Shown here: positions 40,393 through 48,916 of the stretch, in pieces
Layout: each line of letters starts with the position of its first letter
How positions within the stretch are numbered: the stretch's first letter is position 1
NCBI GenBank assembly: GCA_023391155.1
Contig: JAEWBM010000149.1
Location: 1-55,496 of the forward strand
DNA length: 55,496 nt
DNA from: Acidobacteriota bacterium
Lineage (GTDB): Bacteria > Acidobacteriota > Blastocatellia > Pyrinomonadales > Pyrinomonadaceae
Reading direction: 5' to 3'
Notes under the pieces: model-generated
Told to the model about the DNA's origin: nothing
Seen by the model: only the letters and a program-made list of their open reading frames with translations
The model's database searches: none
Translations under genes and position numbers: made by a program

Positions 40393-41344
40393 AAGGCTCG
40401 AGGAGCTTTTGCGCGCCTGCACCGTCTGCCCAAAGCTGTGCGGCAACGACCGCCTGAACGACGAGATCGCCGCGTGCTACTCCGGCCGGCTCCCGATCGT
40501 CTCATCTTACACGTCGCACTTCGGCGAGGAGCCCGTCCTAAGCGGCACCCGCGGCGCCGGAAACATCTTTTTCGGTAACTGCAATCTGCGGTGTGTCTAC
40601 TGCCAAAACTATCAGATCTCACAGACCTGGAAAGAGCAGAAAAAGAACGAGTTAACACATGAACGCCTGGCCGAGATGATTCTCGAGCTAGAGGCGCGCG
40701 GCTGTCACAACATCGGCTTCGTCTCGCCGACGCACTTCACCCCGCAGATGGCCCGGGCGATATTGATCGCCGCCGAACGCGGGTTTAACCTTCCGATCGT
40801 CTACAACACCAATGCGTACGATTCGGTAGAGGTTCTGCAATTGCTCGACGGGATCATCGATGTTTATCTGCCGGACCTCAAGTATGCGGACGCCGACGCC
40901 GGCTTTCAATTTTCAAAGATCCGTGATTACCCGCTGCACGCCCGCGCCGCTATCAAAGAGATGCACCGGCAGATGGGCAGCGAACTGGTCTTCGGCGATG
41001 ACGGCTTGTTGCGACGCGGGCTTCTGATCCGCCTGCTCGTACTCCCCAACGACATCGCCGGCCTTGAGGAAAACCTCCGCTGGATCCGCGACGAACTCGG
41101 CTCCCGCACGGCCATCTCCCTGATGGCCCAGTACTACGCCACCAACAAAGCCGCGACCGACCCTCGCTACATTCTCCTCTCCCGCCGCATCAGCGAAGGC
41201 GAATGGTTCGACGCCGTCTCGCTCCTCGAAACGCTCGGGATGGAAGAAGGGTTTATGCAGGCATATGAATCCGCGTCGTACTACTACCGTCCTGATTTTA
41301 GTGATAAGGAAGAACCGTTTAGGGATATAAGGGATTTCAAATGA
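40322..41344 (+). CDS. PflX-like radical SAM protein
   Basis: The 340-aa product (ATG 40322, the in-frame 40316 ATG adds 2 residues) has the radical SAM motif C-x3-C-x2-C at Cys87, Cys91 and Cys94 in GNCNLRCVYCQNY. An N-terminal set of cysteines (Cys33, Cys36, Cys40, Cys52) may hold a second metal site. This matches the PflX/COG1313 type of 'pyruvate formate-lyase activating-like' enzymes; substrate unknown. SPTHFTPQM and YLPDLKYAD are family landmarks. It overlaps DUF2721 by 71 bp in another frame, which is long for a bacterial gene pair. Its stop overlaps the start of an unusual small ORF. Confidence 0.9.
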   Translation: MADEDFVPKHQVLLRENKLRERVERLEELLRACTVCPKLCGNDRLNDEIAACYSGRLPIVSSYTSHFGEEPVLSGTRGAGNIFFGNCNLRCVYCQNYQISQTWKEQKKNELTHERLAEMILELEARGCHNIGFVSPTHFTPQMARAILIAAERGFNLPIVYNTNAYDSVEVLQLLDGIIDVYLPDLKYADADAGFQFSKIRDYPLHARAAIKEMHRQMGSELVFGDDGLLRRGLLIRLLVLPNDIAGLEENLRWIRDELGSRTAISLMAQYYATNKAATDPRYILLSRRISEGEWFDAVSLLETLGMEEGFMQAYESASYYYRPDFSDKEEPFRDIRDFK

Positions 41345-41423
41345 AGCAGAGCGTAGCCAAATCTGGATCGAAGCAGAGGAATGGGCTGATGGTGAGTGGG
41401 ATACTGATGATGATAACTCTGAT

Positions 41424-41666
41424 GTGATCGTTACGTTTGCGAATGGTGAAAAATGGGTTGCTAGTTTCTTTACTTATCAAAACATCGTTTCTCTAACAGA
41501 GAAGAACAAGCAATCCGGCGAGTGTCTAAATGGTCAGTATTTTTCAGCAAGTGACATGATTCTGATTGACAAACTAACTCGACCCCGGATTGAGGCCGTG
41601 ATCCGCCATCTTTTGGAGGACGAGAGATTTGATTCAGTATTCGATCTTATCGCAGATGAATTATGA
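41424..41666 (+). CDS. Small protein with uncertain start (possible immunity-like fold)
   Basis: The GTG at 41424 would give an 80-aa protein, but the same frame is open from 41331. Its reading (GISNEAERSQIWIEAEEWADGE over the radical SAM stop) looks like real protein, with IWIEAEEWADGEWDTD running smoothly into VIVTFANGEKW. No ATG, GTG or TTG lies at the natural start near IWIEAEEW, where an ATC is found. The gene is also AT-richer than its neighbours. It may have lost its start codon, use a non-canonical one, or be a fragment of an acquired gene. The pattern VTFANGEKWVASFFTY ... SGECLNGQYF ... DMILID resembles small immunity-type proteins. It overlaps the BCP gene by 4 bp. Confidence 0.6.
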   Translation: MIVTFANGEKWVASFFTYQNIVSLTEKNKQSGECLNGQYFSASDMILIDKLTRPRIEAVIRHLLEDERFDSVFDLIADEL

Positions 41667-42112
41667 ACTTAAGTGAAACTGCACCTGATTTTACTTTAAA
41701 AGACAATGATGGCAACGACTGGTCGCTCTCGGATTATCGCGGCAAGACGGTCGTGCTGTTGTTTTATCCCGGCGACAATACGCCGGTGTGCACGGCGCAG
41801 CTTTGTTCGGTGCGGGACCATTGGTCTGAGTATCAGGCGACGGGTGCGGAGGTGGTCGGCATCTCGACCGATTCGGTCGAATCACACAAGGGTTTTGCCG
41901 AAAAGAACGAGCTGCCGCTTAGGCTTTTGTCCGACGCCGACGGCGCGGTGTCGAAGGCGTACGGGATGAAGTCCTGGCTGCCGGGCCGTTCGGCCCGCGG
42001 AGTTGTCGTCATTGATAAGGCCGGAAAGATCGCCTATCACAAGGCCCAGGTACTCAGCATATTCAAGCCGGCAGACGAGGACGTGCTTGCGGCTATCAAC
42101 GCGGCGGAATAG
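41663..42112 (+). CDS. BCP-type peroxiredoxin
   Basis: The 149-aa product is a peroxiredoxin of the bacterioferritin-comigratory (BCP/PrxQ) type: MNLSETAPDFTLKDNDG, GKTVVLLFYPGDNTPVC and a second Cys five residues later. The peroxidatic Cys43 and resolving Cys48 in VCTAQLCSVRD are the C-x4-C pair of the class. It reduces peroxides with thioredoxin-type donors in the cytoplasm. It overlaps the preceding small ORF by 4 bp (ATGA) and is followed after 9 bp by a YggX-like gene, forming an oxidative-stress group with it. Confidence 0.95.
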   Translation: MNLSETAPDFTLKDNDGNDWSLSDYRGKTVVLLFYPGDNTPVCTAQLCSVRDHWSEYQATGAEVVGISTDSVESHKGFAEKNELPLRLLSDADGAVSKAYGMKSWLPGRSARGVVVIDKAGKIAYHKAQVLSIFKPADEDVLAAINAAE

Positions 42113-42121
42113 AATTGGGTT

Positions 42122-42418
42122 ATGGCTTTATTTGGTGGAGACAAATTTAAATGTGCCCGCTGCGGGCAAAAGGGCGACCCGATCGGCTATGCACCGATCC
42201 CGACCGAATTGGGGACGAAGATCGGACAGGAAATGTGCCGGGACTGTTGGTCAGAGTGGCAGAAAAAGCAGATGCAGCTTATCAACCACTTTGGGCTCGA
42301 CGTGTCGAACCCCGAAACCCACGACTTCATTTTCGACAATATGAAGATCTTCTTTTACGGCGGCGGCGACGACATGGCCCAAATCGATACGTCGAAAGAA
42401 GGCAGCGTTAGCTGGTGA
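42122..42418 (+). CDS. YggX-like Fe(II)-trafficking protein with Cys4 zinc-ribbon
   Basis: The 98-aa product has the YggX body (WSEWQKKQMQLINHFGLDVS ... HDFIFDNMKIFF). YggX helps protect iron-sulfur clusters from oxidation. In place of the usual single-cysteine N-terminus it has two C-x2-C pairs, Cys11/Cys14 (KCARCG) and Cys39/Cys42 (MCRDCW), which form a zinc-ribbon or iron-binding knuckle. The pairing seems to be a variant of the family. It follows the BCP peroxiredoxin by 9 bp and precedes the transferase gene by 26 bp, all on the same strand, consistent with an operon for oxidative damage. Confidence 0.9.
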   Translation: MALFGGDKFKCARCGQKGDPIGYAPIPTELGTKIGQEMCRDCWSEWQKKQMQLINHFGLDVSNPETHDFIFDNMKIFFYGGGDDMAQIDTSKEGSVSW

Positions 42419-42444
42419 CCCGGACAAGGCGGGCAGCGTGACCG

Positions 42445-43137
42445 ATGCATGATGCGGGCCCGACATTTATAAACGAATATTTCCATGCGGCCCGCGTTTC
42501 GCCGTCTCAAATGGATGAACTCTTGGCCGCAGCCTGGCGGCATTTCGGCACATACTTTTTCCGCTACAGCATCGGCATACACGGCTTCGATATCCGCCGG
42601 GTCATCCCGCTCCGTATTCGGCTCGCCGATCGCACGTTCACGAAAAGTCAGCGTCGGGCGCTCCGCCGAAACGCGGACCTTGATGTTCGCATCTCGCCGC
42701 TAAACATCACTCCGCAGGCCGAACAGCTTTTTCACAAACACAAACAACGGTTCAAGACCGGAGTTCCGGATTCGATCTATGAGTTCGTTTCCGGCACGCT
42801 TGAAGAGTCGCCGAGCGAGACAATGCAGCTCAGCGTCTTTGACAGGGACCGCCTCCTCGCCGAAAGCTATTTCGATGTCGGCGAAAGCACCGTATCAGGG
42901 ATCTACGGGATGTTCGACCCGGATGAATCTGCGCGGGGCCTCGGCGTTTTCACGCTCTTGAAAGAGATCGAGTTTGCCGCCGACTCCGGCAAAGAGTTTT
43001 ACTATCTCGGGTATTCCTACGAAGGGGAATCGTTTTACGATTACAAAAAGCGTTTCCGCGCGACCGAGTCATTTGACTGGTTAGGGAACTGGGAACCGTT
43101 TGAACCGGAGGCCGACGAAGCCCCGGGAGTGTTATAG
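42445..43137 (+). CDS. Ate/Bpt-type aminoacyl-tRNA-protein transferase
   Basis: The 230-aa product matches the C-terminal (ATE_C, PF04377) part of arginyl/leucyl-tRNA-protein transferases, which add an amino acid to protein N-termini and so mark them for ClpAP or proteasome degradation. Landmarks are IPLRIRLADRTFTKSQRRALRRNADL, ITPQAEQLFHKHKQRFK and the GIYGMFDPDESARGLGVFTLL box, then FYYLGYSYEGESFYDYK (short quotes are parts of larger conserved blocks). The N-terminal Cys-rich motif (C-x2-C type) that normally precedes this is absent: the region that should carry it reads FFRYSIGIHGFDIRRVIP. A clpA gene is present in this window. The 3' end overlaps the photolyase gene by 6 bp. Confidence 0.85.
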   Translation: MHDAGPTFINEYFHAARVSPSQMDELLAAAWRHFGTYFFRYSIGIHGFDIRRVIPLRIRLADRTFTKSQRRALRRNADLDVRISPLNITPQAEQLFHKHKQRFKTGVPDSIYEFVSGTLEESPSETMQLSVFDRDRLLAESYFDVGESTVSGIYGMFDPDESARGLGVFTLLKEIEFAADSGKEFYYLGYSYEGESFYDYKKRFRATESFDWLGNWEPFEPEADEAPGVL

Positions 43138-44514
43138 CGACCCAACCCACTCGATATATTTCGCCGCGTTAAATTTCTTCCCCGTACTTCTGCTTGTCAT
43201 ATATCTAATGGTTCCAAAAACGGGCCGCTCCATCCACGGCCTATCGTGTTTGCCAAAGCACCAGAGTATCCCCGCATAAGAATTCGGATCTCGTCCGTCC
43301 AGGCAATATTTGTTGTTCAGGTGCACCAGCGTTTCAAACGCCTCTTCATAGCTCCGCGACCACGCGATCACATTCTTTCCCCACAGCATCCGCACGTAAT
43401 TATGCATCTCGCCGGTCTTTACCATCTCGAGCTGGGCCGCGTTCCAAAGCTCGTCGTGGGTTCGCCCTTTCTCAAGATCCTCGAGTGAATAGATCACCTC
43501 GCGCTCATCGTCATGATGCTCTCGCATCGTCTTGTGCACCCACGCCGGTAACGCCGCGAGCGAATCGTAATGCGGGTTGTGCCGCGTCATATTAAACGAA
43601 AGCTCGCGGCGAACGATCAGCTCTTCGAGAAATGCGTCCTTTGATTCCTCCGGTGCATCCGCCTCCTGAACGGTCAACGCGACTTCCAGAGCCGACAAAA
43701 ACCCAAAATGCAAGTATGCCGAGAGCCGCGACGAGCCGTCCAGCTCAGGCTTATTACGTGTCGCGGCATAATCGGGAAGGATCTTGCCTACGAATTTTTT
43801 CAAACGTTCGCGTCCGGCTGCCGTTCCTCCGCGATATTGCTCTGATCGTGGAACACTGTGGTCGATGTCGCACTCGGCGACGAGAGTGGCGAGGTTCTTG
43901 TCGCTAATTTCTGTATCGGGGCAGTCCACCTCCAGGCCCGCTGAATCTACCCTAACGGCCTCTTCAGCAAACGGCTTCAGGTAATGCGGCAGCAGCTTGT
44001 GGATCTTCGGCCGGACCGTATAAGCCGCATACTCTTCCTTATCAAATTTCGACATCGGCACCACGCCGTTCGAATCCACCGCGTGAACCGGTATCTCGAG
44101 CGACTCCGCGATGCGGCGATTGTGTTCCGGGATTATGAAGCATGGGTAATCGTCGGTGACCAAAAGCGCCGCATCCTTTGCTAACCCTGCGACCGTACCC
44201 TTTGGGCTCGACGCATCTTTCTGCAAATAGAAGATGTACTTGATCCCGAGTTCCTTAAAGTCGCGCCGCTTCTCTTCAACACCTTCCAGAATGAATGTAT
44301 GCAGCCGATCGCTCGCCCACGGGTAGTAGTATTTAAGCCCCTCATAAACAACAAGCGGGAGTTCAAGCTCGTTCGCCTTGCGGATCGCCCATGTCAGAGC
44401 ATGGTTGTGTGAGGCCCGATTGAACATCTGCATCCAATACACCACGTAGCGGCCGTTTTCGTTCACCGGACTGTCATTCAATTGAACAACCCTTTCATTG
44501 ATACGCATTGGCAA
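43132..44514 (-). CDS. phrB: Class II CPD photolyase
   Basis: This flavoenzyme uses blue light to split cyclobutane pyrimidine dimers. The 460-aa product has the N-terminal alpha/beta domain (GRYVVYWMQMFNRASHNHAL, PLVVYEGLKYYYPW) and the C-terminal FAD-binding helical domain (SRLSAYLHFGFLSALEVAL, RELSFNMTRHNPHYDS, KTGEMHNYVRMLWGKN, SAGILWCFGKHDRPW-like segment). The Tyr/Trp-rich pattern and AEQLV-like absence of class I boxes point to class II. Length is typical. It is on the minus strand opposite the Ate/Bpt gene, with a 6-bp 3' overlap, and divergent from the phosphodiester glycosidase gene. Confidence 0.95.
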   Translation of the reverse strand: MPMRINERVVQLNDSPVNENGRYVVYWMQMFNRASHNHALTWAIRKANELELPLVVYEGLKYYYPWASDRLHTFILEGVEEKRRDFKELGIKYIFYLQKDASSPKGTVAGLAKDAALLVTDDYPCFIIPEHNRRIAESLEIPVHAVDSNGVVPMSKFDKEEYAAYTVRPKIHKLLPHYLKPFAEEAVRVDSAGLEVDCPDTEISDKNLATLVAECDIDHSVPRSEQYRGGTAAGRERLKKFVGKILPDYAATRNKPELDGSSRLSAYLHFGFLSALEVALTVQEADAPEESKDAFLEELIVRRELSFNMTRHNPHYDSLAALPAWVHKTMREHHDDEREVIYSLEDLEKGRTHDELWNAAQLEMVKTGEMHNYVRMLWGKNVIAWSRSYEEAFETLVHLNNKYCLDGRDPNSYAGILWCFGKHDRPWMERPVFGTIRYMTSRSTGKKFNAAKYIEWVGSL

Positions 44515-44562
44515 GTATTATAGCTGTCAGTCGAAGGCCGCATCGTCGCAAAAACCAGAACC

Positions 44563-45723
44563 ATGCAAATTCCCCGACATTTCACACAAACTATATTCGC
44601 CCGGCTGCTCTCAACGGTTTCTTTTCTCGGCGCGCTCTGTCTTTTCTGCGGTTCGCTTTCCGCTCAGGAATTTAAGCAGGTGCACCCCGGGGTTGAATAT
44701 TCTTCGGTCGAGCATCAGATCGGCACCGAACCGGTAAAGATAAAGCTGTTGCGCCTCGACCTGACCAAGGTCCGCATCGACGTAAAGCTCGGGATGGACG
44801 TGGTGGTCGGCACCGAAACGACAAGTTCCATCGCCCGTCGCCATCGGGCAGTTGCCGCGATCAACTCCGGATTCTTCCGGCTCGACACCAGCATTTTTGC
44901 CGGCGACCCCGCCGGAGCGCTAAAGATCGACGGCGAGATCCTGAGCGAACCCTATCGCGATCGGTCTGTGATATTCATCGACAATCGTCGGGACCGCACA
45001 CACATCGATTTCGCTCGCCTGGGCACAAAGCGAACTGTCGAGATCCGCGGCCGCGAATTTCCGATCGACGGCATCAACCGTGAGCGGCGCGACAACGAAC
45101 TGGTCCTATTCACCGAGGCATTTCACCGGACGACTCTCACGGGGCCCGATGGTCTTGAGCTTATCGTTAAGAACGGACGAATTGCCTCAATACTGAATGG
45201 TGTCGGCAGTTCAGCGATCCCGGTGGATGGACTCCTGCTTTCTGCGTCCGGCAGCGCAAGGAACGAAATTATGCGCACCGTTCGTATTGGCGATCGTGTG
45301 CGCATTCTAGCTGCGGTCGAACCGGTGGGCGATGAAGCGGTTCCACCCGCCATCTTCAATTACGAAGACCACACCAATGGCGTTTCGATGCTGCTGAAGG
45401 ATGGAGCAAAGGTCCTCACCTGGGAAGCTGAGCGTGCGCCAAAGTCATTCGCCGAAGCTCGCCATCCGCGAACGGCCGTCGCCAAGCTCAAGGACGGGCG
45501 CGTTCTATTGGTTACCGTCGATGGCCGTCAGCCAGGGGTTAGCGTAGGGATGACGCTCGCGGAACTCGCGGGCTATCTGTTAACGGTAGGTGCGGTCGAC
45601 GCGATCAATCTCGACGGCGGAGGGTCGACGACGATGGTATTGGATGGCCGCGTCGTGAACACGCCCTCAGATCCGAACGGCGAGCGAAAAGTGGGCGACG
45701 CCATCGTGGTCACTCTCAGGTGA
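44563..45723 (+). CDS. Secreted phosphodiester glycosidase-family protein (NAGPA/DUF2233)
   Basis: The 386-aa product has a signal region (about residues 10-35, FARLLSTVSFLGALCLFCGSLS) and a NAGPA/DUF2233 domain. Landmarks are HRAVAAINSGFFRLDT near residue 100, HPRTAVAKLKDGRVLLVTVDGRQ and the closing INLDGGGSTTMVLDG. Human NAGPA ('uncovering enzyme') removes N-acetylglucosamine from mannose-6-phosphate residues; bacterial members may act on wall-linked phosphodiester sugars. The catalytic details are not settled, so the substrate is inferred. It is monocistronic and divergent to the photolyase gene, convergent with the monooxygenase gene (5-bp gap). Confidence 0.92.
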   Translation: MQIPRHFTQTIFARLLSTVSFLGALCLFCGSLSAQEFKQVHPGVEYSSVEHQIGTEPVKIKLLRLDLTKVRIDVKLGMDVVVGTETTSSIARRHRAVAAINSGFFRLDTSIFAGDPAGALKIDGEILSEPYRDRSVIFIDNRRDRTHIDFARLGTKRTVEIRGREFPIDGINRERRDNELVLFTEAFHRTTLTGPDGLELIVKNGRIASILNGVGSSAIPVDGLLLSASGSARNEIMRTVRIGDRVRILAAVEPVGDEAVPPAIFNYEDHTNGVSMLLKDGAKVLTWEAERAPKSFAEARHPRTAVAKLKDGRVLLVTVDGRQPGVSVGMTLAELAGYLLTVGAVDAINLDGGGSTTMVLDGRVVNTPSDPNGERKVGDAIVVTLR

Positions 45724-45728
45724 GCGTG

Positions 45729-47255
45729 CTACGCCAGCACCCGAGCCATATACTCCTTTACCCTGTCCGCTGAGACGCCCGCTTCGATCAGCCCGATATG
45801 GTTATCCGGCCGGAGCAACACCTGAAATGATTCACTCGTCCCGAATATCTCGGCAATGTGCGGGTACAAGGGCATTCTATGAACGTCGGCAAAGGGATGT
45901 GCCTCGCTCGCCGGAGCTTCACCCCGGCCGTCATCAAAGATTAAATGATGAAACTTCGGTTCGTGCAGCCGTTCGTAAATGCTGCGTCCATCCACTTCAA
46001 ACCAAGGCATACGGTCGCCGGCCTTAACGCTAAACCCCTCTCCGCCCTTGCTCAAAAAGCTCTGCCGATATCTGATGCCGATCTGCGACACGGTTGAAAA
46101 TATCGTCCGCTGAATCGCATCGACGTTCACCAGCCCATTTGCAACGTAGGGAACGATCTTCGTTCGCAGAAACGATACAAAAGGGTTCGGGCTCGACCCG
46201 AACTGAAAAAATCTATCGGTCGATCGCAACAGCCTCTTTGCGTTCTCCAGTCGCTCGTCGTTGTATGAAGCCAGTATCTCACCCGACGAGCCATACCGCA
46301 GGACGGCAGCCAGCTTCCACGCCAAGTTATACCCGTCCTGAATGCCGGTGTTCATTCCCTGGGCTCCCGCCGGCGTGTGAATGTGCGCAGAGTCGCCCGC
46401 GAGAAAACACCGGCCCAGCGAAAATTTTTCGGCGTGTCGCGAATGTACCTTGTAAACGGAGAACCAGTTCATTCCGGTTATGTCCAGGTCAAGCTCCGTG
46501 TCCTCGATGATCTTCTTCTCTATCTCGTCGTACTCAATGTCTTCGGGTCCACCCTCATGGCCCTCGGGAAAGATACCGACGATTCGAAAGTGCCGATCGC
46601 TGCCCGTCATCGGAAAGAACGCCGTGATCGTGTTCGCCGCAAGCGCAACGTATAGCGAATCGTGGCTGAAATCCCAATCGATCTCGACGTCGGCTACATA
46701 GAAGAGGCGTTCGATCGTACTGCCGCTGAATTCAAGCCCTAGGCCCTTTCGCACCTCGCTGCCCGCCCCGTCACAGCCGACCAAGTACTTTGCTGAGACG
46801 TCCAACGCAATTCCGTCCGCGGTTCTGACCGTCGCTTTTACCCCGGCGTCGTTTTGTTCGAAGCCGGCCAGTTCCGTACTCCATTCCACCCCGCTCCCGT
46901 TGCCGCTGATGTGGTCAAACAGCAGCTTTTCGTGCTTGCCTTGTTCCACTAAGAGAAGAAACGGGTAGGGGCTCATGCCTTCCCCGATGCCGGAAAGATC
47001 CACCTCGCCGCGGATCTTGCCGCCCTCCAGCATTCGCGCCCGCTTGGCTATCGTCCCCATTCCGACGAGGTCTTTCGCCAACCCGATCTGTTCATAGATC
47101 TCTAGGGTGCGTGCCTGAACACCGATCGCTTTTGAATGCGGTGTGGTTCCGGAGTTTCTGTCGATGATTAAAAAATCGATCCCGAAGCGCTGCAGCTGGC
47201 AAGCCAGTGCAAGGCCCGTCGGGCCCGCTCCTACTATGAGTACTTCTGTCTGCAT
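45729..47255 (-). CDS. FAD-dependent aromatic hydroxylase (PheA/TfdB class)
   Basis: The 508-aa product is a class A flavoprotein monooxygenase. It starts with the FAD dinucleotide motif VLIVGAGPTGLALACQLQR, carries the DG-like CDGAGSEVRKGLG box and the second FAD box GRCFLAGDSAHIHTPAGAQGMN. Such enzymes insert hydroxyl groups into aromatic or polyketide substrates using NAD(P)H and O2. The C-terminal 100 residues are a thioredoxin-like extension typical of the PheA/TfdB branch. No aromatic-degradation gene is adjacent, so the substrate is unknown. It is divergent to the serine hydrolase gene downstream of 47305. Confidence 0.93.
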   Translation of the reverse strand: MQTEVLIVGAGPTGLALACQLQRFGIDFLIIDRNSGTTPHSKAIGVQARTLEIYEQIGLAKDLVGMGTIAKRARMLEGGKIRGEVDLSGIGEGMSPYPFLLLVEQGKHEKLLFDHISGNGSGVEWSTELAGFEQNDAGVKATVRTADGIALDVSAKYLVGCDGAGSEVRKGLGLEFSGSTIERLFYVADVEIDWDFSHDSLYVALAANTITAFFPMTGSDRHFRIVGIFPEGHEGGPEDIEYDEIEKKIIEDTELDLDITGMNWFSVYKVHSRHAEKFSLGRCFLAGDSAHIHTPAGAQGMNTGIQDGYNLAWKLAAVLRYGSSGEILASYNDERLENAKRLLRSTDRFFQFGSSPNPFVSFLRTKIVPYVANGLVNVDAIQRTIFSTVSQIGIRYRQSFLSKGGEGFSVKAGDRMPWFEVDGRSIYERLHEPKFHHLIFDDGRGEAPASEAHPFADVHRMPLYPHIAEIFGTSESFQVLLRPDNHIGLIEAGVSADRVKEYMARVLA

Positions 47256-47304
47256 TCCTATTGCCGGTTGAATGGCCGGGAAAAACCGCTATCCTAGTTA
47301 CCGT

Positions 47305-48708
47305 ATGAACCAACGCAAAATGCCTTACTTCACCGGCACCTTTATCCTTACATTCTTAGTTTTGCTCGTTCCGGCTGTCAACGCCGACGCGGTCGACGAC
47401 CGCGTCCGTTCGCGGATGAAGGAACGCAATATTCCCGGGGCCGCCATCGCCGTCATCCGCGGCGGCAAGGTCGTAAAGAAAAAAGCCTACGGCTTGGCAA
47501 GCGTCGAATTCGACGTTCCCGTCACCGACGATACTGTCTTTGAGATCGGCTCCGTATCAAAACAAATGACCGCGGCCGGCATCATGCTGCTCGTGGAAGA
47601 GGGCAAGGTCGGGCTCGACGAGCCTATCTCGCGCTATCTGCCGAACACGCCCGAGTCGTGGAAGGACGTGACGGTCCGCCACCTTCTGACCCACACCTCG
47701 GGGATCAAGAGCTACACGAGCCTCAGCGGCTTCGAACTTTCTCGCCGCGTAAAGGTCGAAGGCTTTATCAAACAACTCTCGCCGCACCCGCTCGAGTTCA
47801 CGCCCGGGGAAAAGAACGTTTACAGCAACAGCGGCTTTAACCTACTCGCATACATTATCCAAACACAAAGCGGAAAACCCTTTATGGAATTTATGCGCGA
47901 GCGAATATTCATACCGCTCGGCATGACGCGAACTTGGGAGCGCGATCCGCAGCACATCATCAAACGGCGTGCGACCGGCTATGAGACGCGCGACGGGCGG
48001 CTCGTCGGCCGCGACGGCAATCTCACCGATCTGATGGGCGCCGGCTCGATCGTCTCGACCATCAACGACATGATCCGATGGGAAGAAGCTCTTCGCGGAA
48101 ACAAGTTCTTGACGCCGGCAAGCCGCGCCGAGCTTTGGAAGCAATTCCAATTCAACGGCGGCGAACTTTCCCCCTACGGCTTCGGTTGGCGCATCTCGGA
48201 TGTGCGCGGCCACAAACTGATCGGACACACCGGACAGACAGCGGGCTTTGGCGCGGCGATCTTTCGTTACGTCGAAAACGACCTGACCGTCATCGCGCTC
48301 ACCAACCTCGGCGAACTCGGAATGGGCGGAATGCTCGCAACCGGCATCGCAAAAATATATTTGCCGACTTTGTCGCTGAAAAAAATTAAAAAAATTCAAG
48401 ACCCTGATCTGGCGCGTTCGGCGCGTTTTCGCGAGGCTCTGATCGCTCGTCTCGCCAACCAACCCCAACGCGATTCGCTCACCGAAGAGCTATATAAAAG
48501 CGTAACTTCAAACCGTGCGCAAAACGTGAACAGGCGATTGAATTCACACGGGGAGATCGGCGAATTCAGGTTCGTCGGTGAGGAAAGTTTAGACGGCAGA
48601 ATGGTTTACAGGTATGTGGCATTTGCCGGCGACCGCGCCATGCTATGGAGATTTGCTGTTGACGACGATGGAAAGATCGCCGTAATGACGCTCGAAGAAG
48701 AAGAGTGA
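47305..48708 (+). CDS. Secreted beta-lactamase-fold serine hydrolase
   Basis: The 467-aa product starts with a signal peptide (PYFTGTFILTFLVLLVPAVNA) and has the beta-lactamase/transpeptidase-like motifs: S-x-x-K as SVSK (Ser83, Lys86), the Y-x-N as YSNSGF and an HTG-like GHTGQTAGFGA. Class C-type members hydrolyse esters, peptides or D-amino acid amides. About 100 residues after the domain form an extra C-terminal region of unknown role. I chose ATG 47305 since the upstream ATG at 47272 would add residues before the signal peptide. It is unrelated in sequence detail to the second serine hydrolase at 51794. Confidence 0.92.
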   Translation: MNQRKMPYFTGTFILTFLVLLVPAVNADAVDDRVRSRMKERNIPGAAIAVIRGGKVVKKKAYGLASVEFDVPVTDDTVFEIGSVSKQMTAAGIMLLVEEGKVGLDEPISRYLPNTPESWKDVTVRHLLTHTSGIKSYTSLSGFELSRRVKVEGFIKQLSPHPLEFTPGEKNVYSNSGFNLLAYIIQTQSGKPFMEFMRERIFIPLGMTRTWERDPQHIIKRRATGYETRDGRLVGRDGNLTDLMGAGSIVSTINDMIRWEEALRGNKFLTPASRAELWKQFQFNGGELSPYGFGWRISDVRGHKLIGHTGQTAGFGAAIFRYVENDLTVIALTNLGELGMGGMLATGIAKIYLPTLSLKKIKKIQDPDLARSARFREALIARLANQPQRDSLTEELYKSVTSNRAQNVNRRLNSHGEIGEFRFVGEESLDGRMVYRYVAFAGDRAMLWRFAVDDDGKIAVMTLEEEE

Positions 48709-48709
48709 A

Positions 48710-48745
48710 GTGAGCCGGGAGAGCACTGCGGAGCGGCTTGCTCAC
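48710..48745 (+). other. Inverted repeat after the serine hydrolase gene
   Basis: GTGAGC (48710-48715) pairs with GCTCAC (48740-48745) with inner GC-rich pairing (CCG/CGG) in between. It directly follows the stop codon. No T run follows, so it may be a weak or Rho-assisted 3' end. The rest of the 208-bp spacer up to the H1-like gene is AT-rich and holds only that gene's promoter region. Confidence 0.4.
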
Positions 48746-48916
48746 CTCTTGCGCGACCGATGAGACAGCATAGCTTGTGAGGTAATCCGTACGTTCACTT
48801 ATAAATACACTGGCAAAGTTAAAGAAATTTCTAGCGCATTTTAATAATTTTGTGATACGTTAATAGCGGTTACCTAACGCTCTAACCTAACTCCAAAATT
48901 GAGAAGACAAAACCTT

